A DNA stretch of 64,000 nt from Brasenia schreberi (taxonomy: Eukaryota; Streptophyta; Magnoliopsida; Nymphaeales; Cabombaceae). The translations under genes and the position numbers were made by a program. The stretch spans positions 27,487,501-27,551,500 of the forward strand of contig JAYKKT010000090.1 in NCBI GenBank assembly GCA_036023115.1. The letters run 5' to 3'. This document shows, in pieces, positions 10,301 through 24,338 of the stretch (its first letter is position 1; each line of letters begins with the position of its first letter). The notes beneath the pieces were generated by a model. It searched no databases. It saw only the letters and a list, made by a program, of their open reading frames with translations, and was not told where the DNA came from.

Positions 10301-12093
10301 TTTGAGGAATCTGCACCTTCTGTTATTTCTTTATTGGAGCTAGCTTGGGTGGGGATAACTTTTCATCCTAATCGGTCTGAGATGGTTTCATGTGCAGAGT
10401 CTGGCATGATACGGCAAGACCTTTCAGGGAAGTGCTCGAAGACTTTGAGATATGGCTCACACGTCATTGCTTATTGCAAAAGAAGCTGGGTGGATGTCTT
10501 AATCAAGCAGCATTTATGACTTGGTAGCTTGATCTAGATGATGGAATTCATTTTTATGCTATATACGTTTAGTATATTAAGCTTTGTAGTATACGACCCT
10601 TTTCTATGTGCATCTGTTGGTTTCTATGTGTTTCTACGATGACCTGTCCAATGTTTTAATTAGAGTTTTTGACCTTCACAAGATAGGTTTCCCTTATATC
10701 ATGAAGTTATAATACTTTACCAACAGATAACATACCTCCTGATGTTGTGAACCATTTCCCTCTGGCTTAAAGCTAAAAATAGTTCGACTTGTCTATAGCA
10801 GCTAATGCCACGAGCTTTTTGATACAGCAAATTTACTGTCCCCATATCATATGTGTTTAAATCTTATGCATGTTTCCTCATTGTTCTCTAACACAACAAA
10901 GTCTCTGATGTTTATGTCCTCTGTTAGTCTCAGGTAGTAGGTTGTCATTCCTATTTTTCTACTAGTTGTATCAAAAGCATTACATTCTAGTCATTCTTTT
11001 GGTACTGAAAAAATGATAATCTTCTGAGAACCATCATACTTCCAATGAGTTGATAAGTTTGTTCCATCGGTGATTTAGTGTGAAAAGAAGCTGGGATGAA
11101 ATAGAAACTAAAAGATGCGAGAGAGGTAGCTAGGAAATGGAAAATATACTCCCTATTTGGTGATGACTCCGGTTTTTTCACTCCTGTACATAATTGGGTG
11201 CTCACGAGGCCTGTTATTACTTTACGTTGAGCTTCAGATAGCATGCACTATGTCTCGTAGGTACACAAGAAGGAACTAAGTTCACATCTAGGGATGAAAA
11301 TAATCTGATGATGGCGCTTCAGTAATAGCGAGCATAAATTTTTTTGAGCAAAAGATTGACGTGCTATAATCTTATACTTGCAGAAACATGAATGTATCCT
11401 TTCTGCTTGGTCGTCCTTCTTTTGCTTCCCTTATGTAGTTTACAATACAACAACGTTGTAATTCATGAAGTGTTTGTTATGGACAGTGGCAACTGGGATA
11501 TAAAGACGAAGTTCCACAGCAATGTGCTGTATCCGTTATAGAACTGCCAACCTATTTCATGGAGTGGATCAACTTGAAAGACATCTATCTCAACTTCTAC
11601 AAGAGCAGGGTAAGTGGCAAAGCTAGTGAAACGATCTCTCTCTCTCTCTACACACACACACACGAACAGATGCACAGAACCACACACTCATTCACTGGAA
11701 AGTGTAGATCATACAGTCCCTTTCCACACACAAACATGCCTTGTAGACACCCACTGGAAAGGGTATAAACTCCATCTCTGATGGAACAGTTAACACCCTC
11801 GTGCATGCGGCATTGCCTTCTCTCTCCTTTCTTCTTCCCTTTTCCTGTTTATTATGGAAAGAGGCCGAGTCATGTTGCTTATGAAATTTCAGGCTCCTGG
11901 AATGATGAGTATGATGAAGGGGTTAGGCATCAGCATGTTGGACAGCCACCACTTGGGGATAGATGACGCAAAGAACATTGCGAGAGTGCTGCAACACATG
12001 CTTAGTGATGGTGTTCAGTTGCAGATAACAGCGTGGAGAAGCTTCAATGATCATGGCAATGTAGAGTTCCTTTTCAAGAATAGGATCAGATAA
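1370..12093 (+). CDS. ERI1-like 3'-5' exoribonuclease, six exons, disrupted
   Basis: DEDDh-family exonuclease related to ERI1/3'hExo and plant ERL1, which trim 3' ends of structured RNAs. Exons: 1370-1591, 8662-8863, 10094-10273, 10398-10523, 11487-11609, 11893-12093, all with GT-AG sites and compatible phases. Exons 1-2 join into a Cys/His motif, CLYYTQGQCTK then VNDPLHLEKFNHD, resembling PBZ-type fingers. Exo I is VLDLEGKVEI (exon 2), Exo II is GNWD (exon 5) and Exo III is HHLGIDDAKN (exon 6), so all catalytic positions are present. Three lesions are seen: a one-base loss near 8753, another near 11510 (splice-phase arithmetic requires one more base in each exon), and a 99-bp in-frame LINE insertion in exon 3. 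The Trp expected before GNWD is Cys. The basic N terminus could be an organelle targeting peptide. Either an early pseudogene or a gene with assembly errors at short homopolymers. Confidence 0.82.
1592..2690. other. Intron 1 of the ERI1-like gene, proximal part
   Basis: This begins with the donor GTGCGC at 1592. No coding sequence or recognisable repeat is seen before the tandem duplication at 2691. Confidence 0.5.
2691..3338. repeat. Tandem duplication of a ~328-bp unit
   Basis: Unit 1 (2691-3017) and unit 2 (3018-3338) both start CCCCTTTATACATATAG and end CCCTTTGATA. They are nearly identical. The second has a shorter CTT run (near 3189) than the first (near 2861), plus a few substitutions. 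It lies in intron 1 of the ERI1-like gene. Confidence 0.9.
3418..3687 (-). repeat. Copia 3' LTR (left copy)
   Basis: The 270-bp terminal repeat is TGATAAAATA...TTTAGCA. By eye it differs from the right copy by about four substitutions and lacks a 7-bp segment (TGTCGTC) present there. Confidence 0.93.
3695..4442 (-). pseudogene. Copia RNase H and end of reverse transcriptase
   Basis: The long frame at 3695-4408 encodes the Copia RNase H module: DWAGSHDDHKSTTGY, SWKSKKQTIVARSTAEAEYR, and the terminal part with HIEIDCYFIREKI. Immediately upstream the minus strand reads VLVYVDDI (about 4418-4441), the YVDD catalytic box of RT. This is the best preserved part of the polyprotein. Confidence 0.9.
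4443..4815 (-). pseudogene. Copia reverse transcriptase, frame-broken
   Basis: Minus-strand frames give WDIWQLDVKNAFLHGDLEEE (with the first catalytic Asp), MELPPGYD, and then in a shifted frame KQSPRAWFGRFT. These are conserved Copia RT blocks. At least one frameshift lies near 4560-4580 and another before the YVDD box. Confidence 0.85.
4953..5394 (-). pseudogene. Copia integrase-RT linker
   Basis: Overlapping minus-strand frames encode the variable region between integrase and RT, recognisable from MDVTFSKSTPYYS at its start and RKGKHTCARYPISD near its end. One frameshift separates the two frames. Confidence 0.75.
5444..6517 (-). pseudogene. Copia integrase
   Basis: A 357-residue minus-strand frame holds the GAG-pre-integrase zinc module (WHCRLRHLPVSKLQ, CEVCQLGKHQ) and the integrase core. 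The DDE residues are visible in YSDIWGP, LRLDNGGEY and NGIAERKN. The frame is open throughout but is cut off from the RT part downstream by a frame break. Confidence 0.92.
6518..6855 (-). pseudogene. Copia protease region
   Basis: The minus strand reads TWIIDSGTTYHMV at about 6575-6613. The DSG is the aspartic protease active site of Copia elements, which usually read DSGAT.H. A stop follows shortly after, separating this region from the integrase frame. Confidence 0.75.
6856..7663 (-). pseudogene. Copia gag, broken
   Basis: A likely start, MASKGKAIKSP, lies at 7663. Downstream fragments include LDRRNYLEWSRFVKQVV, SAHEIWCAVSEPYS and ILEKIRKCKQETRSINEYY, as in plant Copia gag. The C terminus is RGRGRGRF followed by a CCHC knuckle that starts CSHCGKS, is interrupted by TGA, and is then frame-shifted. 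Several stops mean no full gag can be made. Confidence 0.82.
7664..8233 (-). other. Copia untranslated leader with primer-binding site
   Basis: Between the 5' LTR and gag lies about 570 bp with no Copia protein similarity. The primer-binding site is directly next to the LTR (about 8221-8233 on the plus strand). Near 7911-8060 a unit containing AATGATCAATCGCA...AATGTGTCG...CTGT.TGTAATGAATCACA occurs as two imperfect tandem copies. Confidence 0.6.
8234..8510 (-). repeat. Copia 5' LTR (right copy)
   Basis: The 277-bp terminal repeat is TGATAAAATA...TTTAACA, followed by the ATAAG target duplication. Confidence 0.93.
8864..10093. other. Intron 2 of the ERI1-like gene
   Basis: Donor GTACAAG at 8864, acceptor AG at 10092-10093. 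AT-rich, no clear transposon or reading frame. Confidence 0.7.
10141..10222 (-). mobile_element. 5'-truncated RTE LINE insertion in a coding exon
   Basis: 82 bp match the 3' end of the RTE family seen at 19043, 37750 and 60361, starting with the CAACAACAA tail and continuing ACTAAGCTTTTTCCCATACT. The insertion is flanked by a perfect 17-bp duplication, GAGGATAAATGAATATA (10124-10140 and 10223-10239). Insert plus duplication is 99 bp, a multiple of three, without stop codons in the exon frame. Confidence 0.95.
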
Positions 12094-12115
12094 AAGTTTC
12101 TTTGTTCTTTGTACC

Positions 12116-12215
12116 CTGGGGAGGCTGAAGAGAGGTGCACGCCCAGGGTATTGAACTCATGACCTTAACTTATGACGACTCCCTAGCTAGGTGAGCTGTT
12201 GCTCGTTCAACATTT
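12116..12215 (-). mobile_element. tRNA-derived SINE remnant
   Basis: On the minus strand it reads AGCTCACCTAGCTAGGGAG and then GGTCATGAGTTCAATACCC. These are the A-box and B-box positions of a tRNA-like head. The same head recurs at 22385, 23745, 41650 and 49505. Confidence 0.65.
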
Positions 12216-13086
12216 TAACAATTGTTGGTAATCAACAAGCTTTTCGTGTACTCATGTTTCCCTTTTTATTTTCGAGAATAATGTAAGCAATTATCATCGC
12301 AATAGGTCCTGATGCAAAGTCTCAGTGTACTTCATTTTCCATTGCCAGTAATTTCGTATTTTGGGTCATGCTTGAATCATCTAATTTTTGTTTTCTTGTA
12401 AAGAACAGGTCAACTGGAACACGTCCCTGTTTGTTTTCTGTTACTTTGGGTGGACATGAACGTGGACTTTATGGGTCATGTTCATGTTGGATTTTCATGT
12501 TTCTTCTTACACTGCCAGCATCGAGACTCAGGCTTTGGCTTCAGAGAATCAATATTTGACTTCCAGAACAACTTTTACACGATCTGTCCTTTATGACCTG
12601 TTTTACTACTGAACAGTAGCGGATATCGGAAGGTTGAATACAATATTTGGTCAAAAGGTCACTCATATGAAACATGCAAGAAGAACGACACTCAGTTTTT
12701 AATGGAAATGCCATATGCGTGACATTGAGTATCAAGATGTAAAGCTTTGCTTTCTATGGAAGGCCTAAAAAATATTTGAAGAAAACCATACTTTGAGCCC
12801 TTCTAACAACATTATATACGATGACTATGCGGTCAATAATTACTGAATGATGCATCCAAATTCTTCATACCTCGTACACTTTGCTCTTCTTGCGGCGGCC
12901 ACTCAGAAGTATTTTGCTTATATTTTGGCTCATGTAGCTCAATACTTGGAACGCATGACTCGGAAAGATAAAACACCTGATTGGCGGCTTTGATTGAATT
13001 GGTGTAAAATTTTCCACCTTTGCTTTAGCTTCAATGGCCGGGATCTCTCCTAACGCTATTTAGCTATATAAGAAAACATCATGAAT

Positions 13087-13090
<4 letters not shown>
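12216..13090. other. Intergenic, no gene seen
   Basis: Downstream of the ERI1-like gene. No coding frame is supported. About 12420-12500 resembles the leader region near 1028 (TTACTTTGGGTGGACATGAACG), probably a shared dispersed repeat. Confidence 0.5.

Positions 13091-13172
<82 letters not shown>
13091..13172. repeat. Compound (TA)n(GA)n microsatellite
   Basis: An uninterrupted TA run passes directly into an uninterrupted GA run. Confidence 0.95.
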
Positions 13173-13176
<4 letters not shown>

Positions 13177-13340
13177 GGGGAACTGGATCTTCAATACACA
13201 TATTCGCATCCTCTTTGCTTTTGAAGGGCATAATAAAATCACTCTTTCTATCTCTGCAGACTTGGACGGTGTGAACTCATCCTTGCCAGTTATCCTTTTT
13301 ATTTAATTTTCAAACAACTTTATAAAATTGTAGATAACAC

Positions 13341-13341
13341 A

Positions 13342-13420
<79 letters not shown>
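13341..13420. repeat. (CT)n(TA)n(GA)n palindromic microsatellite
   Basis: CT, TA and GA runs follow one another, so the outer runs are reverse complements around a TA core. The tract can form a hairpin or cruciform. Confidence 0.95.
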
Positions 13421-13423
<3 letters not shown>

Positions 13424-13754
13424 TAATTTGAAATTCATCCAAATAAAATCGATTGTTAAATGTAAACAAGTTGCTCATCTTTATAAAAGCAACTGCTAAG
13501 TTGAGCCTTCAATAATATTTCATCCTCTTCTTCTTTTGTCATTTAGGTTGCAACAAAAAGAATAATTAATAAAGGCCCTACATGTGTCCATATAAAACCG
13601 ACCATTACCAAGGATAATGCTTGATAATGGTCACAATCATCTTACGTACCGTCTCTTGGAGTCATGAGAGGGGCGCCATTGTACAGGATGATAAGAACAT
13701 CAAAAAATCGAATATTCAATTCAGCACAAAGTGCGTCGACACACACACTCACAC

Positions 13755-13756
<2 letters not shown>

Positions 13757-13844
<88 letters not shown>
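13757..13844. repeat. Compound (TA)n(GA)n microsatellite
   Basis: This TA run followed by a GA run lies about 100 bp past the stop codon of the PYL gene, probably in or near its 3' UTR. Confidence 0.95.
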
Positions 13845-13845
<1 letters not shown>

Positions 13846-13943
13846 AGAACTAGAAATGAAGTGCTCCTGCATCATAAGCCAACAAACACAATAATTACAG
13901 AGGAAAAATTGTGACAGTTTTACATTTGAGACACATTTTCTCC

Positions 13944-16540
<2,597 letters not shown>

Positions 16541-17220
16541 CTTGTTGCTACATCCGTTAGTACTTATACTGCCTAAGCTCCTTTCCTCATTGCGTCTCCA
16601 CCAGCCTTTTCTCTCAATGCACAACGTACAGTAGTGATCAGTCCCAAACAAACCCGGTTTCTCTCTTTGTTGTCTCTCCTTCGTTACGCGATTAGATTTT
16701 CCAAAACCTCTTTGCCCACCGCCGGAAAACTAGACTCCGGAAGTAAAAAATGCGGTTTAATGGATCTCTCTCGTGGTTTTGAGGCTTTCTGCAATAATAA
16801 TGTCGTTTATGCTGGAAGGATCCTTCTGGATTTGGGATTTATCCTCTTTATCTATGCACTGTGTTGGGGTCAATCGATAGATTAGCCTTTTCCGTTTCTG
16901 GGAGGAGGGGTCAATCGATTAAAGAAAACCCATTAAGCAGAAGCCATAAATGGGACTTCGTCTCTTCTCCTCCGGCGTTTTTCTCCTCTGGTGGTCTCCA
17001 CTACACACACACCGTGTTGTACGTTCCCCCCCAACCCGGGGCCAAATTAGAACAACAGGAATTCGTAATTGTTTTTCTTTAGATCAACAAGACGATTTGG
17101 TTACTGAAAGAAGAAAATACGACTTCGTTAAAGGCTCCACCATTTCTTCCTCAAGGGCTGACAATGTAAGACACGACTGGAGGAAGCACACGAACACGAC
17201 CCGGAATATGAGCTTCTAAT
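16541..17220. other. Upstream region of the PYL gene
   Basis: It holds the presumed 5' UTR and promoter. Pyrimidine-rich stretches occur near 16655-16680 and 16955-16990. No other gene is supported. Confidence 0.45.
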
Positions 17221-18424
17221 CTGGTTCAATGTACACAACAAACGATAAAAAGAAGTTTGTGTTTGTTAGAGAACATTTAAAGTTACAGTCATGTTCGCCT
17301 GGCATGTTTCTGACAAAGACACGAAAACTTAAAACACGAAGCCCATCCACTCGGAAACAGATCACTTTGCTTTAATACTAACTTATGATAGAAGCTCTTT
17401 TACACACCTGTTTTACTATTTGCACCTTTTTTTTAATATTCAAAATACCTTTGACTTTATTTTTAAAAGAGCAAAAAAAAAGCTACAAAAATATTGAAAG
17501 AAAACAATAAAATAAAACATGATTTACTTTCGTTGAGTTATCCGTTAGCATGAGATATGTATGATCTATCACTATGAGAACAAAAGAGAACAAAAAAATT
17601 CATGTAACTGACTTCATTTAGTACAAAAAAAGAGCTTAATTATTGTTGTACCTTTGATACCATTCTTCTCCTTGCATTCATCGTTTCTCCTTTCTCTTAT
17701 ACACACACCTTATCATATGATTCCGATATCATCCTCGGAATCTTCCAAAAGTTGGCTAACACAAAATTCAGTTGAATCAATTACTACGGATCCTAAAACT
17801 TTGAGACTTCAGCTGTCAAAATGATGATTTTAGACGAAATTGTGACCAACATATTTCAAGGAAAACTATTTTCCAAAAATTGTTTTCAAAGATTTTCATC
17901 AAGAAAAGGCCAAGAAGAAAAGGGTTAATAAAATCCAAGAAAATCTCTACATGGACAAAATCCAAATGTTTTTTTAGCATGGCTATTCTCCAATCCACTA
18001 CGAGTTAAAGATTTTATTTCTATCGTAGAAGACAAGTACTTTCTCAAACATGAATAACTGCAAGTAGCCAGCAGATGATAGTGACGACCTCAGTGGACAC
18101 ATGAGGGTCCACCGGGGCTTAGACGCTTTGCTAATTGTGCTTTATCCGCAAAGGAAGAATTTCTTTTCTCTCAATCTTTTCCACCCCACAGTGTGAGGTC
18201 GGCCGAGTCGATTTGGCACATTTTGATTTGGAGAATAATCCAGATTCTCTCTCTCTCTCTCTCTCTCTCTCTGAGAGAGAGAGGTCTAGCCGGGGCAGGG
18301 CTGCTGTAATGGCCACTCACGTCGGCTTGGCTGCTTGCTGTAGAAGACGTGTTGTAGGCAATGGATCTTCAAACATGTTTGTCTCGCTACTCATCTTCAA
18401 CTAGTGACAATTGCATTAGACTTG
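17221..18424. other. Intergenic, no gene seen
   Basis: AT-rich, with a short (CT)n(GA)n inverted microsatellite at about 18245-18284. No coding or classifiable mobile element is supported. Confidence 0.5.
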
Positions 18425-18540
18425 CGATTCTACTTAACTGGTCCAAGCAAAAGCTTGCCCACCCGACAGGGCTCTCAACCCCAACGGACTTGGGATGTGA
18501 GTTCGATTCTCAGAGCGTACATAGCTTACCTTGGCTTTCC
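18425..18540 (+). mobile_element. Possible tRNA-derived SINE remnant
   Basis: An A-box-like stretch (GCCCACCCGACAGGG) is followed by a B-box-like GTGAGTTCGATTCTC with tRNA-like spacing. The body was not identified. Confidence 0.45.
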
Positions 18541-18894
18541 ACTCTAATTTAGAAAAAGGGAAACCTTTAAATAACTATCCATAGGTTTTAACATTTATTA
18601 ATTTGATTATTATGGTTTAAAGTATGTTATGATAATCATGGTTTCTATCATCTATCAAAACAGTCCAAACTCACAAACTGCATTCTTTTTTTACCTGAAA
18701 ATAATATGGAAGCCAGTTTCATGTAACTGAGGTGATGTGGTTGTTGATCATTATTGAATATTAAATTAAGTTTTTGATATAGATTTAGTGTTATTAAATT
18801 TAAAATATAATAATTAATAATATTAAAGAATTTTAATATTTATTAATTTTAAAAATATAAAAATATTTAATATTTAAGTATATTATTAAATAGA

Positions 18895-18963
18895 GCTATG
18901 TGGAAACGAGTAATCCATGTAGCCGACCCCATCTAGTATGGGAAAAGGCTTAGTTGTTGTTTT
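18895..18963 (+). mobile_element. RTE LINE 3' end, truncated
   Basis: It matches the family 3' terminus in sense orientation: ATCCATGTAGCCGACCCC, then CATCTAGTATGGGAAAAGGC, then TTAGTTGTTG. It lies about 80 bp from the full-length copy at 19043, in opposite orientation. Confidence 0.85.
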
Positions 18964-19042
18964 TTATTAAATATAGACCAACAAGTTACGTGATACCGAC
19001 GTGATAGCTTAATCAACCAATATAAGCTGCTACATGGTGACT

Positions 19043-22000
19043 ACAACAATAACTAAGCCTTTTCCCATACTAACGGGGTCGGCTACATGGATTCTTTGTT
19101 TCCACATATCCCTATCATATGCCATGTTAGCAATTAACTCACAATAAGCTACATCATTCTTTATTGGTTCTTTCCAACACTTTTGTGGTCGTCCTCTACC
19201 TCTTTTAATACTTTCCAAATTTAGTTTTTCATACCTTGTTACATGTTCTTCTTTTGATCTTCTTTGTATATGTCCAAACCATCTTAAACAATATTCTCTC
19301 ATTATATCCTCTATTAATGCCACGCATAATTTATTTCTAATAACCTCATTATGTATACGGTCCTTTCTTGTATGACCACTCATCCATCTCAATATTTTCA
19401 TTTCCGTCACAGACATCTTTTGTACATGTTGATGATTAACTGCCCAACACTAAGAACCATAAAACATGGCAGGCCTAATTGCTGCTCCATAATATTTACC
19501 TTTTAACTTTAATGGTATCTTCTTATCACAAAGAATACCTGGTGCTCCTCTCCATTTTAACCAATCAGCATTAATTCTATGCGTAACATCTCCATCAATT
19601 CTTCCATCACTTTGAAAAATTGACCCTAGGTATTTAAAATTTTCCTTTTGAGGGATGCAATGTGTGCCAATTTTAATTTCTATGTCCTCTGAGGTAACCA
19701 AATGATCAAACTTACATTCCATATATTTTATCTTTATTCTACTAAGCCGGAGGGCTTTGCTTTCTAATGTTTCTCTCCATAGTTCCAATTTTCTATTAAC
19801 TTTTTCTTTAGGCTCCTCCACTAACACAATGTCATCTGCAAATAACATACACCAAGGTACTTCATCTTGAATATGTTTTGTTAACTCATCAATCACCATT
19901 ATAAATAAATATGGACTTAAAGTTGACCCTTGATGTAACCCAATATTAACTTCAAAGAAGTCTGTCATTCCTTCATTAGTCCTCACACATGTTTTTGCAC
20001 AATCACACATGTCTCTAATAAGGTTAATGTATGTCAATGGGATACCTCTTTTTACTAAAGTTCTCCAAAGAACCTCCCTCGGTACCCTATGATAAGCTTT
20101 TTCTAAATCAATAAATATCATGTGAAGGTCTTTCTTTTTTGCTCTAAAATATTCCATAAGACGTCTCAAAAGGTGAATCGCTTTAATAGTAGATCTGCCT
20201 GGCATGAATCCAAATCTGTTTTCTGTTATACTTGATACTTGTCTTAACCTACGTTCGATAATTCTTTACAACAATTTCATAGTATGGTTCATTAACTTGA
20301 TACCTCGATAATTCACACAATTTTGAATGTCTCCCTTGTTCTTATATATGGGTATAAGTGTACTTGCTCTCCATTCCTCGGGCATCTTTTGATTTTTTCA
20401 TATTTCATTAAATAGTCTTGTGAGCCAAGTGATTCCTTTTTCTCCTACTATTTTTCAAACTTCTATAGGAATATTATCTGGTCCTACCGATTTACCACCC
20501 TTTATATGTTTTAGAGCCTCTTTGACTTCATTCTTTTGAATACGTCGGTAGAAATTGTGGTTTATATACTTTTCTGATTTGGCTAACTCTCCTAAGCTAA
20601 TACTAACATCTTTATTTTTATTAAAAAGCTTATAAAAATAGTTTTTCCATCTATTTCTTATATCATCATTTGCCACTATAATTTTTGCATCCTCGTCCTT
20701 GATGCGTCTAATATAATTAAGATCTTTAGTTTTCTTATCTCTAGCCCTAGCTATCCTAAAAATATGTCTTTCACCCTCTTTTGAGTTGAGTTTTTTATAT
20801 AAATCCTCCCAAATTTTAGTTTTTGCTTCACTCACGGCCTTTTTCGCTTCCTTTTTTGCTTTCTTATAAGCCTCTAAAGTTTCAATAGTTTTCTTAGCAT
20901 AATGTAATTTGTAACATGCCCTCTTTGCCTTGATTTTATTTTACACTACTTCACTCCACCACCAAGCTTCTTTTTGTGCTGGTACACCTCCCTTAGATAC
21001 ACCTAACACATCTTTCGCCACTTTCCTAATATGTATAGCCATATTGTTTCACATATCACAGGGTGTACCAATATAATTCCAAACATCTCCTTGAAGGACT
21101 TTCTGTTTAAATATATCTTCTTTCTCGCTTTCCAGGTTCCACCATTTAGTTCAAATAGCTCGATGCACTCTTTTCTTCTTTGTCCATTTTTTTATTTGTA
21201 AATCCATAACTAAAAGTCAATGTTGGGTGGTTAAGCTTTCTCCTGGAATTACCTTGCAATCTTTACAACACGCTCTATCTTTTGTGATAAGCCACTCTTA
21301 TAAGTAATTAAATGTTCATCTCGTTTTTTGAAGATTGTATTGACTATAAAGAGATCAAATGCCATAGCAAAATGTAAAATCTCCCTACCTTACTCATTTA
21401 TATCCCCAAAACCAAAGTTTTCATGAATCCCTTGATATCCTAATGCCTCTTTATCGACATGTCCATTTAAGTCTCCTCCTAAACAAATCATCTCTCTTTG
21501 TGGAATCCTTTGAATCACCTTAACTAACTCTTTCCAAAAGTTGTCTTTATACTATCTTCTAGTAGTGCGTAAACACAAACTATATTCAAAACCTCTGCTC
21601 CTAACACTAATTTCAATGTCATGATTGAGTCACCATATCGTTGTATGCCTACTACACTATCCTTTAGATCTTTATTTATGATAATACCAACTCCGTTTCG
21701 AACATTTTCCTTACATGAGTACTATAATTTAAAACATGTATCATCTATCTTCTTTGCTTTTTCTCCAACCCATTTTGTCTCTTGTAAACATAGAATATGA
21801 ATCTTTCTCCGAATCATAGTATCTACCACCTCCATTAGCTTATCGGATAATGTTCCGATATTCCAAGAACCAATACGAATCTTATTATCTAGGACTAGCT
21901 TCCTTACCCCCCGCATCCGTCTATATTGAAAATGCGGGAACCCTCTCTACAATTGATTCACTACATTCGGACGAAAATGTAGTGGCCCTTGCTTACTTAT

Positions 22001-22175
22001 CACTGCATTTGAGCTCTGCAGTACGTCGCTAGGCAGGGACGCCCAAAAACAATTCTCATAATTTGTGTACTCCATGATATAAAAATCCGATAAGGTTTTA
22101 CGCTGGCTGTTTGAAGCCTAACACAACCTCCTCCTTTATCCGGGCTTGGGACCGGCAATGCAACATGGGCGGAGT
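19043..22175 (-). mobile_element. RTE-clade LINE, full length, defective (copy 1)
   Basis: 3133 bp with the (TTG)n-type tail at the left and flanked by TGCTACATGGTGACT (19028-19042) and TGCTACATGATGACT (22176-22190), a 15-bp TSD with one mismatch. The single ORF is broken. An AP-like endonuclease start (IRIGSWNIGTLS, HILCLQETKW) lies at 21722-21916, the segment before RT at 20455-20835, RT with [13 protein letters not shown] and MLFADDIVL at 19450-20205, and the C-terminal part with LRWFGHIQRRS at 19030-19416. Premature stops include TGA at 20455-20457 and 20398-20400, TAA at 20266-20268 and TAG at 19450-19452. Confidence 0.95.
19450..20205 (-). pseudogene. RTE reverse transcriptase core (copy 1)
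   Basis: 251 residues: [17 protein letters not shown] (motif A region), [20 protein letters not shown] (motif B) and [13 protein letters not shown] (motif C with the catalytic FADD), then [13 protein letters not shown] of the thumb. It ends at a TAG where the related copy at 60.8 kb has a Glu codon. Confidence 0.92.
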
Positions 22176-22384
22176 TGCTACATGATGACTAATGTGATAA
22201 AATACCTCACAAAACTTTTCAAATCGTAGGAAACAAAATGAGAATTTTTTCATAAAGAAACAAGAAAACCTTATTGAAGGACTTAAGGAGACGGCCGAAC
22301 CAGCACGGAAATAAATATGACATTGGTGCTGCGATTTTCCTTGCTGGCTAACTGGGAACCAAACAAAATTGGCCTGAGCAGTAC

Positions 22385-22580
22385 AAAGGACAGTAACTCA
22401 CCTGTCTAGGGGGTAGACTGACAAGTTGAACGTCATGAATTCAACACCCAGGGCGAGCATCAGGCTTCGAAGTCCCCATTGTACTAAAAGAAATTGGTCT
22501 CAACTTGGGAACATCTTAGTTGAGTGTAAGAGTTTCATCTCTCTATTTAAAGATAGGTCCTTCCAGTGGATTAATCTGTG
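22385..22580 (+). mobile_element. tRNA-derived SINE remnant
   Basis: The tRNA-like head has AACTCACCTGTCTAGGGGG (A-box region) and AACGTCATGAATTCAACACC (B-box region), the same head as at 12116, 23745 and 49505. The 3' limit is uncertain. Confidence 0.62.
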
Positions 22581-23743
22581 AGCCGCTGGCGCTTCTCATG
22601 GTTGAGCTCCGGCAACTGATCAGCATGCCAACCCTTGCCAGTGGAGGAACATTCTCTCCTTCCTGATTTAAGTTATTATCGGTCGAAAGATCGTCTTTAG
22701 ATCAAAACAACCAAGGAGGGAACCAAGATGCATTTAACCTCAGAACGCAATGGCCTCTGTTTATCACAACAAAAGGAGAAAGGAAAAGCTACCAAACCTT
22801 TGAAGCTAACCCATGATAATGGGAACAAGTTTGGTGCTGGGTTGGCCATTGACCCTGCCAGTGCACATTTGAGGTATCAAACTCAATATGCGGCCGAACT
22901 TAGGCCCAACCCCCAGCCGGATGAGCTATGTTTATTTCGGCGAAAAGATTGTGCTTTAGGTAGAAAGCAAGGTAAGAACATCAAGAAACCTTGTTCCAGT
23001 ACAGGAACCAATGTAGAGAAGCAAGTAACTTCATATAGAAAGACAACATTGATGAATGACGTTAGGAGATGCTGTGCCTGTGTGTAACTGCTGACTTGCA
23101 GGGTTTGGAGTTTTCCACGTGCAATTTCTCTTGAATGTTCTAAGAAATATGCTTTCTCCTTATCACATGCAATCCAATAACTTAAATAGGTTGCAATCAT
23201 TTTAGTCCAATAACTTGAATAAATTGCTTTACCTGAATTACTTCCAAGTTTGTGTCACTTACAAATAGAACTTTTAAATCTCTCATCACCCTTTACAAAG
23301 AAAATCACTTACCAATTTGAAATTTCTTAAGCAACTTACTTCCTTTAAGATAATTCAAAATAATTTTATTTAATCTAAATAATTTAAGTCATTATCCATG
23401 ATTTTACATTTAAAAGTTTTTCCTTTTAAGGTTTAGTTTACTTGATTACGATTATTCTCACTTATTCCAATTAGCAGTAAGAGATCAGATGGTGACCACT
23501 TTAAAACAGGAGAGGAAGGTCCCTAAACTGTTGGAAGGCATTGTCTCGAAGGCATACATGAAGAGCATCAAGCACGGCGATAAATAAGAATACATGTTAT
23601 CTTCTCCACTTAGTTTTGGAGAAGATTTGCTTTTGTTTTGGATTCGGCACTTAATTCACTTGTTATTAAAATTTAGCTGCAGGAAATACCAGACTTTCTT
23701 AATTTCAACCCACTTGTGATTTTTTTCCCGGTTACAAGGTAAA
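22581..23743. other. Intergenic, no gene seen
   Basis: An open stretch at 22728-23087 (+) has no recognisable domain and unconvincing codon use, so it is not called a gene. Confidence 0.45.
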
Positions 23744-23744
23744 G

Positions 23745-23830
23745 ACAGGAACGCGATCCCCAGGTGTCGAACTCATGATCTTCAACTTGTGAGTTGAGTC
23801 CCCTGTCAGGTGAGCTAACGTTCTGAGTGC
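23745..23830 (-). mobile_element. tRNA-derived SINE head
   Basis: The minus strand reads TAGCTCACCTGACAGGGGAC and ATCATGAGTTCGACACCTGG, the best preserved A and B boxes of this SINE family in the window. Confidence 0.7.
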
Positions 23831-24338
23831 AACCCACTTATGATTTTTTAAACTGTTTTGCCATTCCATTTCTAATTATCATAATATTTACATCTGCATG
23901 TTATGTTACAGACCATAGACTTAGCATACAGAGAAAATATAAAATAAAGTATTCCTGAAAGGTAGCAGGCATCATTTTGTTTAACAAAACAAGGATGCAT
24001 CTGTCCCAAAATCTTTTGAACTTGGCATGTAAACTAATCAACGAGACATAAAACAAAGAAACATGCTTAGAGAAAATGCACAGAATACACATTGTTAAAC
24101 TTAATCACGTTATGAATAAATTCAAGCAAGTCTAGATCCATAACGCGTGCCCTATGATCTGAAAGCAGCAACTAACAACAGCCTTTTAAGGGGTGGGAAC
24201 AAGCCAGCATAAAACTCCAAGGCAAGGACCCTCGTCCTTGAGGCGTTAACCACTCGCTAATATCTCAACTATAAGAAAGAAAGAAGTACACAAGAAAGAA
24301 GGAAAGAGATTTCTCAAGGACTTACTATATTTGTTTTG

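Noticed and set aside
22728..23087. A 119-codon plus-strand frame as a possible small gene
   Set aside because: No recognisable domain, and no splice or leader context. The minus strand is also open over 22883-23200, so chance openness is likely.
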